The translations under genes and the position numbers were made by a program. The notes under the pieces are model-generated. The model worked only from the letters and a program-made list of their open reading frames with translations, did no database searches and was not told where the DNA came from. DNA of 64,000 nucleotides from Halichoerus grypus (taxonomy: Eukaryota; Chordata; Mammalia; Carnivora; Phocidae), in NCBI RefSeq assembly GCF_964656455.1, contig NC_135717.1:10507033-10571032 (forward strand). The letters are read 5' to 3'. This document shows positions 1 to 11,329 of this stretch, piece after piece. Numbering within the stretch: the first letter of the stretch is position 1; every line of letters begins with the position of its first letter.

Positions 1-121
1 AAATCCGTTAAATTTACTTTGTGTAAATCCTTCCAAAGACTGAAAAGAATGTGTGGTGTATTTATAACTGCATATGCTACACTGGTAGGTATATTCCTGA
101 CCAGAGAGAACTTCTGTGTTG

Positions 122-310
122 TTTTTTTTAAGATTTATTTATTCATGAGAGACAGAGAGAGAGAGAGGCAGAGGGAGAAAGAATCCCAAGCAGACTCCCC
201 GATGAGTGTGGAACCCGATGTGGGGTGCGATCTCACGACCTGGAGATCATGACCTGAGCTGAAATCAAGAGTTGGACGCTTAACTGACTGAGCCATCCAG
301 GCGCCCCCCC
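122..310 (-). mobile_element. CAN SINE (long form)
   Basis: Reverse copy: aagatttatttattcatgag at the tail side, head at gactgagccatccaggcgcc. Confidence 0.9.
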
Positions 311-449
311 CACCACCAAAAAACAACTTCTTAGTTCCCAGAGGGTTGAGGGAGGGGCGGGTGGGGAGTAATTTTGTTCAGTGAGTGCAGAGTTTCAGTT
401 GAGGAAAATGAAAAAGCTCTGGATAGGGATGGTGGTGACAATTACACGA

Positions 450-560
450 CAAGGTGAATGTATTTAATGCCCTTGAACTGGTTAAAGTGGTTAAAATGGT
501 AAATTTTATGATCTCTATCTATCTTACCACTGTAAAAACCAAAACCAAAACCAAAACTCT
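450..560 (+). mobile_element. L1 3'-end relic
   Basis: Contains gaatgtatttaatgcccttg and aaaatggtaaattttatg, the 3' end of old mammalian L1, closing in an A-rich tail. Confidence 0.55.
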
Positions 561-569
561 TAATTTTCC

Positions 570-968
570 CCCCAAGAAAACCTCACAACTCACATCCAAT
601 CTGTTGCTAAGTCCTGTCAACACAGGTCCTTCTAGAAGCATCACTTCTTCCCACCTCCATCATTCCCAGCCTCGTCCATGCCACCGAAATCTCCTGCCTG
701 AACCATAGCCTTAGCCCGCTAACTGGTGTCCCAGCATCCCACTCTTGTTCCACGTTCACCGACTGTCCTCACAAGCACCACGCCCCCGCATGACTCCTTC
801 ACTCAGAACCTTCCAAACGCTTCCCACCACCCTGCGGAGAAAGGCCCAGAGCTCTACATGATCTGGCCACCTGGGGCCTCTTGAACCTTACCTCTGACCA
901 CCTCTCCTTTTCTCCCCCTGCTTCAGTGTTACTGGACTTCTTGATGCTCCTTGAAAATACCACTCTTG
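570..968 (+). mobile_element. L2 (CR1-like) LINE relic
   Basis: Ordered L2 landmarks: cacatccaatctgttgctaa, gctaactggtgtcccagc, ccagagctctacatgatctg and tctgaccacctctcc. Confidence 0.65.
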
Positions 969-969
969 T

Positions 970-1004
970 GGGCGCCTGGGTGACTCAGTAGGTTAAGCAT
1001 CCAG
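970..1004 (+). mobile_element. CAN SINE fragment
   Basis: Only the head, gggcgcctgggtgactcag, remains; it joins L1 sequence directly. Confidence 0.65.
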
Positions 1005-1375
1005 CCCAGTCATTTTGTAGAACGTCCCTTAATTTGGCTTTGTCTGGTGTTCCCCCATTAGATTCTGGTCTGCATTTTTGGCAGGAATGCCACAGAATTG
1101 GCAAAGCCCCTTCCTGACGCATCATGTCGGGAGGCACATGATGCCAGTCTGTCCCCATTACTGCTGATGTTCACTCTGATCGCCTGATGAAGGGGGTGTC
1201 TCTCAGGCTTGTCCACTTTTATAAAGGTGCTGGTTTTCCCTTTCTAATCTATAAGTATCTTGTGATCAGATTCCTTGAGATTAAGGACATTTCTCACCAG
1301 GTTTTCACCCACACGGTCCATTTTACACGTTGGAGCTAACTAGAGGCGTATAAATGGACTATCAGCTTACCTCTG
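1005..1375 (+). mobile_element. L1M-type 3'UTR relic
   Basis: Matches my memory of an old L1 3' region: ggcaggaatgccacagaatt, catgtcgggaggcacatgat, ttcactctgatcgcctgatg. Confidence 0.5.
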
Positions 1376-1601
1376 AATTCAGAGCAAAAACATTCTCAAA
1401 CAAAGGAACAGAGGCGCCCTTGTTAAATTTTCAGATCTGGAAAGCTCACGTTGATGTAATTACATCCATAGCATAAGAAGTGCCTTTTACAGTGACCTGA
1501 TGAGCCCGGGACCTCTGTGAAGAAGGCTACAGTTAAATAGACAGAGTGAAATGTGGCCCAGGTCTGCTATTTCAACAGTGGTCCAACTGGGGGACATTTT
1601 A

Positions 1602-1835
<234 letters not shown>

Positions 1836-1876
1836 TTATAGGTGAAGAAACTAACCAAAGACATAAAGTGGTTTGG

Positions 1877-2055
1877 GGGCGCCTGGGTGGCTCAATCGGT
1901 TGAGCGTCGGCCTTCAGCTCAGGTCATGATCCCAGGGTCCTGAGATCGAGTCCCGCGTTGGGCTCCCTACTCAGCGGGGAGTCTGCTTCTCTCTCTCCCT
2001 CTGCCCCCCATCCTGCTCCTGCGTGCTCTCTTGCTCACTCTCTCTCTCTCAAATA

Positions 2056-2091
<36 letters not shown>
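1877..2091 (+). mobile_element. CAN SINE (long form) inside MIR
   Basis: Complete head to AAATAAATAATAA tail; the tail has grown into a TAA microsatellite. Confidence 0.92.
2056..2091 (+). repeat. (TAA)n microsatellite
   Basis: About a dozen TAA units expanded from the A-rich tail of the forward SINE just before it. Confidence 0.85.
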
Positions 2092-2426
2092 GACGTAAAG
2101 TGGTTTGCCCAAGATCTCTGGCTAGGAATGCTAATTTTCATGAAGGGTGTTTTCCACTAAACCTGGACATCATCTCCTCGCAAAATAAATTCAAGTACTT
2201 TGCTGGAGAAGCATGTTAACCACTTCCCGATGACATCAGTGCCCGACACCACATTCTGACTCCCAGCCACAAAAGAGAGAGAAATGGGTTTGTACACTCA
2301 AGGTGGGAAGAGATGATCCCAGCTAAGATTTCTCTGGCATAAAAGCTCACTCAAAATTCCTCCGAGTTCTAAATCAAGGTAGCATCCCAAGATGTCTCTG
2401 AAAAAATTTCTCTAACACCATAAAAA

Positions 2427-2609
2427 GGATTTTTTTTAAAATTTATTTATTTGAGAGAAAGAGAGAGAGGGCACAAGCAGGGGAAGCAGCAGAGAGGGAG
2501 AAGCAGGCTCTCCGATGACCAAGGAGCCCAACGCAGGCCTTGACTCGAGGACCCCGGGATCACGACCCAAAAGCAGATGCCCAACCAACTGAGCCATCCA
2601 GGCACCCCC
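2427..2609 (-). mobile_element. CAN SINE (long form)
   Basis: Reverse copy with head at gagccatccaggcacccc; flanks repeat ccataaa(a/g)aggattttt. Confidence 0.9.
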
Positions 2610-2824
2610 ATAAAGAGGATTTTTTGAAGTAGAGCATTCTAAAGAAATACTGCTGGCTATGTTATGGCCCCAAAGCAGTTGGATTAATTATATTGTAAGC
2701 AAAAGATAAATTAACAGATAACATGAATAGGTACACGGAAGGAAGCCGAAAGATAGATCGAAGGGAGTGAATTATGGTGGTTGTATAAGGTTATTCAGAA
2801 ATATTCACATACGTCTCTCTCTCT

Positions 2825-2910
2825 TTTTTTTTTAAGATTTAATTTATTTATTTGACAGAGAGGGAGAGAGCACAAGCAGGGGGAGTGGCAGGCAGAGGGA
2901 GAGGGAGATC
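2825..2910 (-). mobile_element. CAN SINE fragment
   Basis: Tail and GA-rich body only; the head is missing. Confidence 0.8.
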
Positions 2911-2942
2911 AAATTGCTTTGGTTAAAAATTTTTATAAATCT

Positions 2943-3078
2943 GGGGCACCTGGGTGGCTCAGTTTGGTTAAGCGTCCGACTCTTGATATCAGCTCAGGTC
3001 TTGATCTCGGGGTCGTGAGTTCAAGTACCATGTTGGGAGGCTCCCAGCATGGAGCCTACTTTTTTAATAAATCAGTCT
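2943..3078 (+). mobile_element. CAN SINE
   Basis: Head ggggcacctgggtggctcag, short body, tail ttaataaat. Confidence 0.85.
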
Positions 3079-3194
3079 CCCTATTATGAAATAGAATGTG
3101 AAAGGTGAATGGGACTTCATACCAGGCATGACCTGGCCATGAACAAGTAAGGAAATACACACGCTTCAATTTGGACCTTTTCTTTTTATTTTAT

Positions 3195-3329
3195 TATTAT
3201 TATTTTTTTAAGTAGGCTCCATGCCCAGTGTGGAGTCCAACATGGGGCCTGAACCCATGACCCTGAGATCAAGACCTGAGCTGAGATCAAGACTTGGATG
3301 CTCAACAGACTGAGCCACCCAGGCGTCCC
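3195..3329 (-). mobile_element. CAN SINE
   Basis: Reverse copy with aagtaggctccatgcccag body and head gagccacccaggcgtcccc. Confidence 0.85.
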
Positions 3330-3671
3330 CAATTTGAAGCTTTTAAATAATTATCTTAAAATAAAACTTTGATTCTCCGTATCACACCCATATTTGAGAA
3401 CAAGGAGAAGTCTATCACTATAAACTACTTACACGTGGGTAGTTTATAAAATGAAAAAAATGACTAGGACATGGCCTTCTATGTCCTTAAAATAACCTCC
3501 AAGTTCAGAAGTCTCTCAATGAAGCAGACCAAAAAGCAAAGTGGAGCACCTGTCCCTGAACTCAAACATTGTTCATGTCTGCAGATTTTATTCAGCAAGA
3601 AGAAAAATGGTCAAAATGATCATTCACTGTCTCCTTTTGAAAAAGTTTTTATTATAAAAATTCTTTAGCTG

Positions 3672-3864
3672 GGCGCCTGGGTAACTCGTTTGGTTGAGCG
3701 TCCAACTCTTGATTTTGGCTCAGGTCATGAACTCAGGGTTGTGGGATTGAGCCCTGGGTCGGGCTCCACGCTGGGTGTGGAACCTGCTTAAGATTCTCTC
3801 TCTCCCTTTCTCTCCACCTCTTACCACACCGCCCCACCCCTGCTCACGATCTCTCAAAAAAAAA
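3672..3864 (+). mobile_element. CAN SINE (long form)
   Basis: Head gggcgcctgggtaactcg; flanks repeat aaattcttta. Confidence 0.88.
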
Positions 3865-3949
3865 TTCTTTACAACTGCTGTAAACTAAATCCTCACTGGG
3901 ATTACATTTCATTTCTTTGAAATACCTGTTCGTGTCATTAAAAAAAATT

Positions 3950-4141
3950 TTTTTTAAGATTTATTTATTTATTTTAGAGAAATCATGTGAGCAGGGGGAG
4001 GGGCAGAAGGAGAGGGGTAGCGAATCCTCAAAGTAGACTTGCCTCCGAGCCCACCATGCTTGATCCCAGGACCCTGAGATCATGACTGAAGTTGAAATCA
4101 AGAGCCAGCCACTCAACCAACTGAGCCACCTAGGCGCCCCC
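3950..4141 (-). mobile_element. CAN SINE (long form)
   Basis: Reverse copy with head gagccacctaggcgccccc. Confidence 0.88.
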
Positions 4142-4187
4142 AAAATTTTTAAAATCAAGGTATATTTTATGTAAAGTTCACTTTTTA

Positions 4188-4376
4188 AAAAAGATTTTAT
4201 TTATTTGACAGAGAGAGAGAGAAAGAGAGAGCACAAGCAGGGGGAGCAGCAGAGGGAGAGGGAGAAGCAGGCTCCCCACTGAGCAGGGAGCCCAATGCGG
4301 GGCTCGATCCCAGGACTCTGGGATCATGACCTGAGCTGAAGGCAGACGCTTAACTGACTGAGCCACCCAGGCGTCC
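4188..4376 (-). mobile_element. CAN SINE (long form)
   Basis: Reverse copy; flanks repeat gttcacttt / gttaacttt. Confidence 0.9.
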
Positions 4377-5023
4377 CTGGGTTAACTTTGATTGTAATAC
4401 TGCTTTATGTAGAATATTTTTGTTGATAGGAAATATACACTGTTAAGTATTCAGGAATAATGGGGCCACAGGTTGATAATTTCTCTCAAATGGTTCAGAA
4501 AAAATAAAAGTTCTTTGTATCATACTCCCAACTTTTCAGCAAGTTCAAGATTATTTCAAAATTTTAACAATTATTTTTAGAAACTGACCATACTCTGTGT
4601 CAATTATTTGTACATTTCTATTTTCAGAAATTGTATGGTCCATCCTATGGGTTATATAATTCTATTTTGGGGAAATCAGTCTCTAGAATGCACCATTAAG
4701 AGTTCAGATTAAATTCTTTCATGAGAAGGGCACAACTTGAAATGATTTTTATTTTATGCAAAATAAGTCTGTTGGCGAATCTGGAGCTTTCACTCCAAAG
4801 TCCTGTCTACACTTTTAGAAATCAATGGCATTACTTGGTTGAAACAGTGAAATTATTTTCCCATTGGAAGTTACAAAGATTTAAAAATGAGCCTTTAAAT
4901 ATATTGAACATGTGTTCAATTTTTATCTAAGATAAAGCAAGTATTTGTTTTTAAAAAAGACTAATATAGGTAAATTTGCACTGTTCTAAAAGTAAACTAG
5001 CAATCAAAACCCTTTAATATCAG

Positions 5024-5224
5024 AAGCCTGGGTGGCTCAGTTGGTTAAGCGACTGCCTTCGGCTCAGGTCATGATCCCGGAGTCCTGGGATTGAGTCCCA
5101 CATCGGGCTCCCGGCTCAGTGGGGAGCCTGCTTCTCCCTCTGACCCTATCCCCTCTCATGCTGTTTCTCTCTCTCTCTCTCTCTCAAATAAATAAATAAA
5201 ATCTTTAAAAAAAAACAACAAAAA
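5024..5224 (+). mobile_element. CAN SINE (long form)
   Basis: Slightly shortened head (agcctgggtggctcag); target duplication aaaccctttaatat on both sides. Confidence 0.92.
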
Positions 5225-5297
5225 AAACCCTTTAATATGTTATTATTATATAATAATATAATAACTAAGACTAAGTGGGACTTAGTTGTGACTAAGA

Positions 5298-5398
5298 GGG
5301 GCTCCCGGCTGGCTCAGTTGGTAGAGCATGCAACTCTTGATCTCAGGGTCATGAGTTCAAGCCCCATGTTGAGTGCGAAGCCTACTTAAGAAAAAAAG
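5298..5398 (+). mobile_element. CAN SINE (short form)
   Basis: ggggctcccggctggctcag head with tRNA-like B-box gagttcaagcccc; flanks repeat gtgactaaga. Confidence 0.85.
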
Positions 5399-5815
5399 GA
5401 AACTGTGACTAAGAAACTGATATTCTTGACTAGTATCTTTCAGAGTAAACTAATTCCAACACTGTTTTAAAAAACAAAACAAACCAAAAAACCCTTCTTA
5501 CACAACAGAGTCCCATCTTACAATGGAAGTAGGCACGCCCAAAGGCAAACTCACGCATGGTCAAAATCATCTTAGGAAGCAAAAAATACCTGTCCCAGAG
5601 AGAACATTTTTCTTCTATGATTTCTTTAATTATTTAGGGAAATGATTTTCCGCTTTATCACTAGATGCAACTTCGCCAACACGGCACATTTTTTCACATA
5701 AGTGGTTCTAAAATGTGTCAACCCCCCTGGGGTGGATTTGAGCTGTTTATCAGAAGGCCATCCTTCTTTGGGGGAGGGCTTGGTTCCCTTTTCTTTTAGA
5801 ATTTTGCCATCAATA

Positions 5816-6012
5816 GTTAGTTAAGCCTCCAACTCTTGATTTCGGCTCAGGTCATGATCTCAGGGTCATGGGATCGAGCCCCGCTTTGGGCTCCAAGCTC
5901 AGTGCAGAGTCTGCTTGTCCCTTTCCCTCTGCTCCCCCCCCCCAGTCGTGCTCTTTCTCTCTCTCTTTCTAATAAATAAACAAATAAATAAGTAAAATCT
6001 TAAAAAAGAAGA
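5816..6012 (+). mobile_element. CAN SINE lacking its head
   Basis: Starts at agttaagcctccaactcttg; tail AAATAAATAAGTAAAATC. Confidence 0.85.
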
Positions 6013-6017
6013 GTTTT

Positions 6018-6240
6018 GGGGCGCCTGGGTGGCTCAGTCGGTAAGCACCTGCCTTCGGCTCAGGTCATGATCTCAGGGTCCTGGGATCGAGCCCCACGTC
6101 GGGCTCCCTGTTCTGCAGGAAGCCTGCTTCTCTCTCTCCCACTCCCCCTGCCTGTGTTCCCTCTCTCGCTGTCTCTCTCTCTCTGTCACTCTCTCTCTGT
6201 CAAATAAATAAAAAAAATCTAAAAAGAAAAAAAAAAAAAG
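6018..6240 (+). mobile_element. CAN SINE (long form)
   Basis: Complete; target duplication aagaagagttttg on both sides. Confidence 0.93.
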
Positions 6241-6565
6241 AAGAGTTTTGCCATCAATAGCTATGTCTTTGGAGTTCATGTCTTCCAGCCATAACTGTAA
6301 TACTTTTCTGTCTCTCTAAACTCTTATCACCTACTTGGCTGGTCATCAAGCAGCTACTGGAACACGAAATGCCCTTGTTTGATGACTTGCACGTTGACGG
6401 CATGAATACTGGATTCCCTGGGACCACATCTCTAATGGTGACCCCTCACCAAGTCCTGCTGGCCAGTTTTTCCTGCAGTCTAGACACGGATGGCTGTTTC
6501 TTCCATTAATCACCCAGTGAAGTAGGCTAGGGGCCATGATGTATGAAAAACACACATTTTTGTTT

Positions 6566-6774
6566 TAAGATTTTATTTATTTTTTAATTATTTATTTTTT
6601 AAATTTATTTGACAGAGAGACAGCGAGAGAGGGAACACAAGCAGGGGGAGTGGGAGAGGGAGAAGCAGGCTTCCCGCGGAGCAGAGAACCCGATGTGGGG
6701 CTCGATCCCAGGACCCTGGGATCATGACCTGAGCCGAAGGCAGACGCTTAACGACTGAGCCACCCAGGAGCCCC
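6566..6774 (-). mobile_element. CAN SINE (long form)
   Basis: Reverse copy with extended A/T-rich tail and head gagccacccaggagcccc. Confidence 0.9.
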
Positions 6775-6775
6775 T

Positions 6776-7091
6776 TAAGATTTTATTTTTAAGTAATCTT
6801 TACACCCAATGTGGGGCTCGAATTTACAACCCCGAGATCAAGAGTCGCACGCTCGGGCGCCTGGGTGGCTCAGTTGGTTAAGCGACTGCCTTCAGCTCAG
6901 GTCATGATCCTGGAGTCCCTGGATCGAGTCCCACATCAGGCTCCCTGCTCGGCAGGGAGTCTGCTTCTCCCTCTGACCCTCCCCGCTCTCATGTGCTCTC
7001 TCTCATTCTCTCTCTCTCAAATAAATAAATAAAATCTTTAAAAAAAAAAAAAGAGTCGCATGCTCTACCGACTGAGCTAGCCAGGCCCCCT
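6776..7091 (-). mobile_element. CAN SINE (short form), split host copy
   Basis: Halves 6776-6854 and 7052-7091 form one reverse short-form SINE, interrupted by a forward SINE. Confidence 0.88.
6855..7051 (+). mobile_element. CAN SINE (long form) nested in another SINE
   Basis: Complete; target duplication agagtcgcacgctc / agagtcgcatgctc taken from the host SINE. Confidence 0.93.
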
Positions 7092-7263
7092 GAAAAACAC
7101 ACATTTTAAAACACTGGAGTCACACGTGGTGTTTTGAGATGTTCACGTTGAGAGGCCCCAGAGAACTGAGACCATTTAAGGGGCCGGCATATTCCAGGCT
7201 CCCGTCTCCCACGTGCTCCTCCACTGGAATGACACAGAGTGCCTACAATATTTATTTGTTTGT

Positions 7264-7459
7264 TTGTTTAAAGATTTTATCTATTCATGAGAGAGAGAGA
7301 GGGTGAGAGAGCACGACTGGGGGGAGGGGCAGAGGGAGAAGAAGCAGCAGACTCCCCCGCTGAGCACAGATCCCAACTCAGGGCTCAATCCCAGGCCCCT
7401 GAGACCATGACCTAAGTCAAGGTCAGACACCCAACCGACTGAGCCACCCAAGCTCTCCC
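7264..7459 (-). mobile_element. CAN SINE (long form)
   Basis: Reverse copy with diverged head gagccacccaagctctccc; tail side has tttgtttgtttgttt. Confidence 0.88.
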
Positions 7460-7538
7460 TACGATATTGAAATAGTGATTGTTCTCATTTCATGTTTACA
7501 GTTCAACCATGGTTAAACTCTCAAAAGTTAAACGCATG

Positions 7539-7645
7539 TATGGTACCTCTGGACCTATTATTCTGCGTGTCATCCTCGCATCCTTGCCATGCTAATCTTC
7601 TCTGTGTTGTTCCAACTTCAGCATATGTGCTGCCGAAGCGAGCAC
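7539..7645 (-). pseudogene. U6 snRNA retropseudogene
   Basis: On the minus strand the sequence starts GTGCTCGCTTCGGCAGCACA and continues with recognisable GGAAC, CAGAGAAGATTAGCATGG, GCAAGGATG and GATGACACGCA blocks of U6. Several substitutions and a small deletion after GCATGG, plus a degenerate 3' end, make it a dead copy. No U6-type upstream promoter elements were seen. Its 3' limit is approximate. Confidence 0.88.
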
Positions 7646-8055
7646 CACCGTATCTATTATTTTGCACAATTCCTTGCATAGAGAAGTTTCAACAAAGCCT
7701 TTCTCTAAAACACAGAAGTATATTGCTTGACTGGCATCTTTTAGCATGAGTGGTACAGGTATCATTTCTGTTCATTGTAGCACAGTAATCCCTACCTAAG
7801 AGGACTGTGACGTCAAAACTCTGGTTTATTGCGGAGAATAAATAACAGGCAAAATTAAGCTAGGTGGAAGTAAACAAGATATTAGCAGTTGGTACCAACT
7901 GTGCTACCAGCGATGACAAAAAAAGCCAACGTTGCATAATTATTGCTTTGTTGCATCCTTTACTTAACAACAAATGGAGACAGGAGCCTTGTCTTTTCTA
8001 TTTGATGACTTAGAATACCCCGTGCACTAATGGAACATCAACAATAATGAAACAT
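7646..8055. other. GTF2IRD2 intron 1, no recognised feature
   Basis: AT-rich sequence between the U6 pseudogene and the next SINE. No exon or repeat identified by eye. Confidence 0.5.
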
Positions 8056-8153
8056 GGGAGCTCCTGCCTGGCCCAGTCCATAGAGCATGGGACTCTTGGT
8101 CTTGGGGTTGTGAGTTCAAGTCCCACATTGGGTGTAGAGATGACTTAAAACAA
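8056..8153 (+). mobile_element. CAN SINE (short form)
   Basis: Target duplication aataatgaaacatg on both sides. Confidence 0.88.
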
Positions 8154-8251
8154 AATAATGAAACATGATTAGAAGCTGACCTGGGGTCTCCCACCCTGAG
8201 AACATTTTCCTGAAAAAAAAAAAATCACTGCATTCTAGCAAAGCTAAAAAT

Positions 8252-8440
8252 CCTTTTTTTTTTTTTTTTAAGATTTTATTTGAGAGGGAGAGAGCACAAG
8301 CAGAGGGAGCAGCTGAAGGAGAGGGAGAAGTGGACTCTCCCGCTGAGCAGGGAGCCCGACGCAGGGCTCGATCCCAGGACCCTGAGATCATGACCTGGGC
8401 TGAAGGCAGCCGCCCAACTGACTGAGCCACCCAGGTGCCT
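8252..8440 (-). mobile_element. CAN SINE (long form)
   Basis: Perfect target duplication caaagctaaaaatcctt / caaagctaaaaatcctt. Confidence 0.93.
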
Positions 8441-8605
8441 CAAAGCTAAAAATCCTTAACAGGGAAAGCCTGTACCACAGAGTAAAATCCCCCAGAGCCT
8501 ACAGGGTGATTAATTTTTTTTCTATTCAAATCTAAAGCATAAGCAACGTTCACTTGGATCACAGGATTTACACAGTACTTAACTTTTTGCTCTTTTATTT
8601 ATTAC

Positions 8606-8931
8606 TTTTTTAAAGTTTATTTATTTATTTATTTATTTTTAAATGTTTTATTTATTTATTCATTCATGAGAGTCACAGAGAGAGAGAGAGGCAGAGGCAG
8701 AGGCAGAGGGAGAAGCAGGCTCCCCGCCTAGCAGGGAGCCCGATGCGGGACTCGATCCCAGGACCCTAGGATCATAACCTGAGCCGAAGGCAGACGCTTA
8801 ACCATCTGAGCCACCCAGGCGCCCCTAAAGTTTATTTATTTACTTAAGCAATCTCTACATCCGATGTGGAGCTCGAACTTACAACCTCAAGATCAAGAGT
8901 CCCATGCTCTTCTGATTGAGCCAGCCCAACT
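8606..8931 (-). mobile_element. CAN SINE (short form), split host copy
   Basis: Reverse short form, interrupted at 8640-8825 by a second reverse SINE; taaagtttatttattta repeats at the borders. Confidence 0.85.
8640..8825 (-). mobile_element. CAN SINE (long form), nested
   Basis: Complete reverse copy inside the host SINE's T-rich tail. Confidence 0.9.
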
Positions 8932-9088
8932 TTTTACTCTTTTAAAAGACTGGAGATGTAAACTAAAAAAACAAAAACAAAAACAAAAACCTTCTCAAAT
9001 CTTACATAGTTTCCCCAGCAACCCTTGAGGACCATGTCTCTCTTCTTTTCAAGGTGATATTTTACGAATGAAAAGCAAACATCTAGAA

Positions 9089-9308
9089 CGGGGGTCAACG
9101 ATCTGCAGCCTGTGGGTCAAATCCAGACTGCCACCTATTTTTGTCAATAAAGTTTTATTGGCACACAGCCACACTCATTTGTCTGCAGTTCATCTGTGGC
9201 TGCTTTCCTGTAAGGGCAGGGCTGCACGCATGTGACAGAGACCACATGTCCTCCGGACCGAAAGCACTTATTATCTGGCCTTTCACAGAAAAAGTTTGCT
9301 CATCCCTG
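9089..9308. mobile_element. hAT-Charlie (MER1-group) DNA transposon relic
   Basis: The ends are imperfect inverted repeats (ggggtcaacgatctgcagcc and the complement of gtttgctcatccctg). The interior holds the familiar aaagttttattggcacacag and tctggcctttcacagaaa. Non-autonomous; subfamily not assigned. Confidence 0.7.
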
Positions 9309-9615
9309 ATCTACTGTTCATTTCCATCATGGACAACGGTCCATCATTTGCAATGTCGTCGCTCCATTTACCAAACCTCTCACATCTTGAAATAGAGGCC
9401 CCGTTTTTTTTTTTTTTTTTTTTTTCCAAACCGTTTCTAGGTTTTCCTAGAATTTTTCAGGTCTCCGAGGCCTTGATTTTATTTAAGTTCCTGAGGTGCC
9501 ACCTTTTCCACAGCCTGGGCCACAGTGAATGGGAGCTACCTGTTCTCCATTCCACAGAAATGTACGGAGGAGGGCGTTAAAGGTACAAACTTCCAGTCCT
9601 AAAAAAGTAAGTCCA

Positions 9616-9742
9616 GGGGCGCCTGGCTGGCTCAGTTGGTAGAGCATTTGACTCTCGATCTCAGGGTTGTGAGTTCGAGCCCCACGCTGGGTGTAGAGAT
9701 TACTTAAAATTTTTTGAAAAACATCTTAAAATCAATCAGTCA
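9616..9742 (+). mobile_element. CAN SINE (short form)
   Basis: ggggcgcctggctggctcag head, gagttcgagcccc B-box, then a short TCAG repeat at the tail. Confidence 0.88.
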
Positions 9743-9744
9743 GT

Positions 9745-10202
9745 CAGTCCTGGGGATGTAATGCACAGCATGGCAGTTACAATTAACAATACTGTACTAT
9801 CAGGTTGTTTTTTTTTTTAAGATTTTATTATTTATTTGGCAGAGAGAGACACAGCGAGAGAGGGAACACAAGCAGGGGGAGCGGGAGAGGGAGAAGCAGG
9901 CTTCCCGCCGAGCAGGGAGCCTGATGCGGAGCTCGATCCCAGGACCCTGGGATCATGACCTGAGCCTAAGGCAGATGCTTAACGACTGAGCCACCCAGGC
10001 GCCCCGTACTATATGTTTAAAAGTTGCTAAGAGGGTGAATCTTAAAAGTTCTCATCACAAGAAAACAAAGGTTTGTAACTATGTGAGGTGATGTTGACTA
10101 ACCTAGTTGTGATCGTTTTGCAATACATATATTAAATCACTATGTTGTATACCTAAAACTAACGCAATGTTATAGGTCAATTATATCTCAATAAAACTGG
10201 AA
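9745..10202 (+). mobile_element. L1 3'-end relic split by a SINE
   Basis: Outer halves 9745-9806 and 10004-10202 continue across the SINE (gtactat repeated at its borders). Ends with cactatgttgtatacctaaa and tcaattatatctcaataaaa. Confidence 0.75.
9807..10003 (-). mobile_element. CAN SINE (long form) in L1
   Basis: Complete reverse copy; gtactat at both borders. Confidence 0.93.
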
Positions 10203-10225
10203 AAATATTTTAAATTAAAAAAGTT

Positions 10226-10433
10226 TTTTAAAGATTTTTTTTTATTTTAGAGAGAGAGAGCATGTGCGGGCAAGCTGGGGGGAGGAACAGAGGGAGAGGG
10301 AGAGAGAATCCTCAAGCAGACTCCCTGCTGAGCACAGAGCCCTACATGGGGCTTGATCCCAGGACCCTGAGATCATGACCCCAGCCGAAATCAAGAGACC
10401 ACCGCTTAACTGACTGAGCCACCAGGCACCCCC
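10226..10433 (-). mobile_element. CAN SINE (long form)
   Basis: Reverse copy, head gagccaccaggcacccc. Confidence 0.88.
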
Positions 10434-10635
10434 AAACCGGAAAAAAATTTAAAAGAAGAACAACAACAAATTTCAAGACAACAAGGTATTCTATTCTGGA
10501 ATTACCAAGGCATATGGAAGAGAACTAGAAATAATGTGTATTTTCAAGATCATAAAATTAAAAAAAGTTAAATTTAAATGATTAACAAATAGTCTAGAAC
10601 TTTACCTTAGTCAAAATAAACTCATAAACATTTAT

Positions 10636-10821
10636 TTTTTTAAGACTTTATTATAGAGAGAGAGTATGCACGAGAGAAAGAGAGAGCAGGAGCAGGGGGA
10701 GAGGGAGAAGCGGACTCCTCACCAAGCAGGGAGCCCGATGCGGGGCTGGATCCCAGGACTCTGGGATCATGACCTGAGCTGAAGGCAGATGCTTAACCGA
10801 CTGAGCCACCCAGGTGCCCCC
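10636..10821 (-). mobile_element. CAN SINE (long form)
   Basis: Reverse copy; flanks share ataaacattta / ataaaaattta. Confidence 0.9.
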
Positions 10822-11329
10822 AAATCATAAAAATTTAAAACTATGTTTTGAGCACCTGCGATGTGAAAACATACACTGTTCCCAAGAAGGGCACCAGGAA
10901 ACAAAGGTGAGTAAAGCCCACCACCAGTGCTGTCAAGGGAGACAGACCTGCATAGACACAGCAGAATAACATGTAATAAAGGCAAAATGAGAGCCAGAAC
11001 ACCCCTGAATGGCCCAGGGCATGTGGAAACAGACTCAGTAACTGAGAGGGATAAGACAATGTGAACATTATTTCCAAGTTGGGCAGCCTGAGAATAAGGG
11101 AAGGCAATGTCCAGGCTGAAGGTCCAGGGAAAGACCCAGAGCTCAGGGCAGCCAACTCCAGGGGCTAACCAGCACGCAGGCAGAACTGAGACCCAGTCCC
11201 AATCACCACTGCATAGTAACACCTGCTACAGCCTGGCACCAAATCTGTGGGGACTGATGGCCCCATGAGCCAGTCACACCAACCATTTCCAGCAGGATGC
11301 TAAAACATGAAAAAATTTCCCCTTGAAAG

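Noticed and set aside
6016..6207. Repeated short peptides such as MAQSVKRLPSAQVMISGSWD across the window
   Set aside because: These are translations of the CAN SINE, not a protein family.
9616..9742. tRNA-like A/B-box sequences in many SINEs
   Set aside because: The B-box (gttcgagcccc) is part of the tRNA-derived SINE head; no cloverleaf of a functional tRNA gene was seen.
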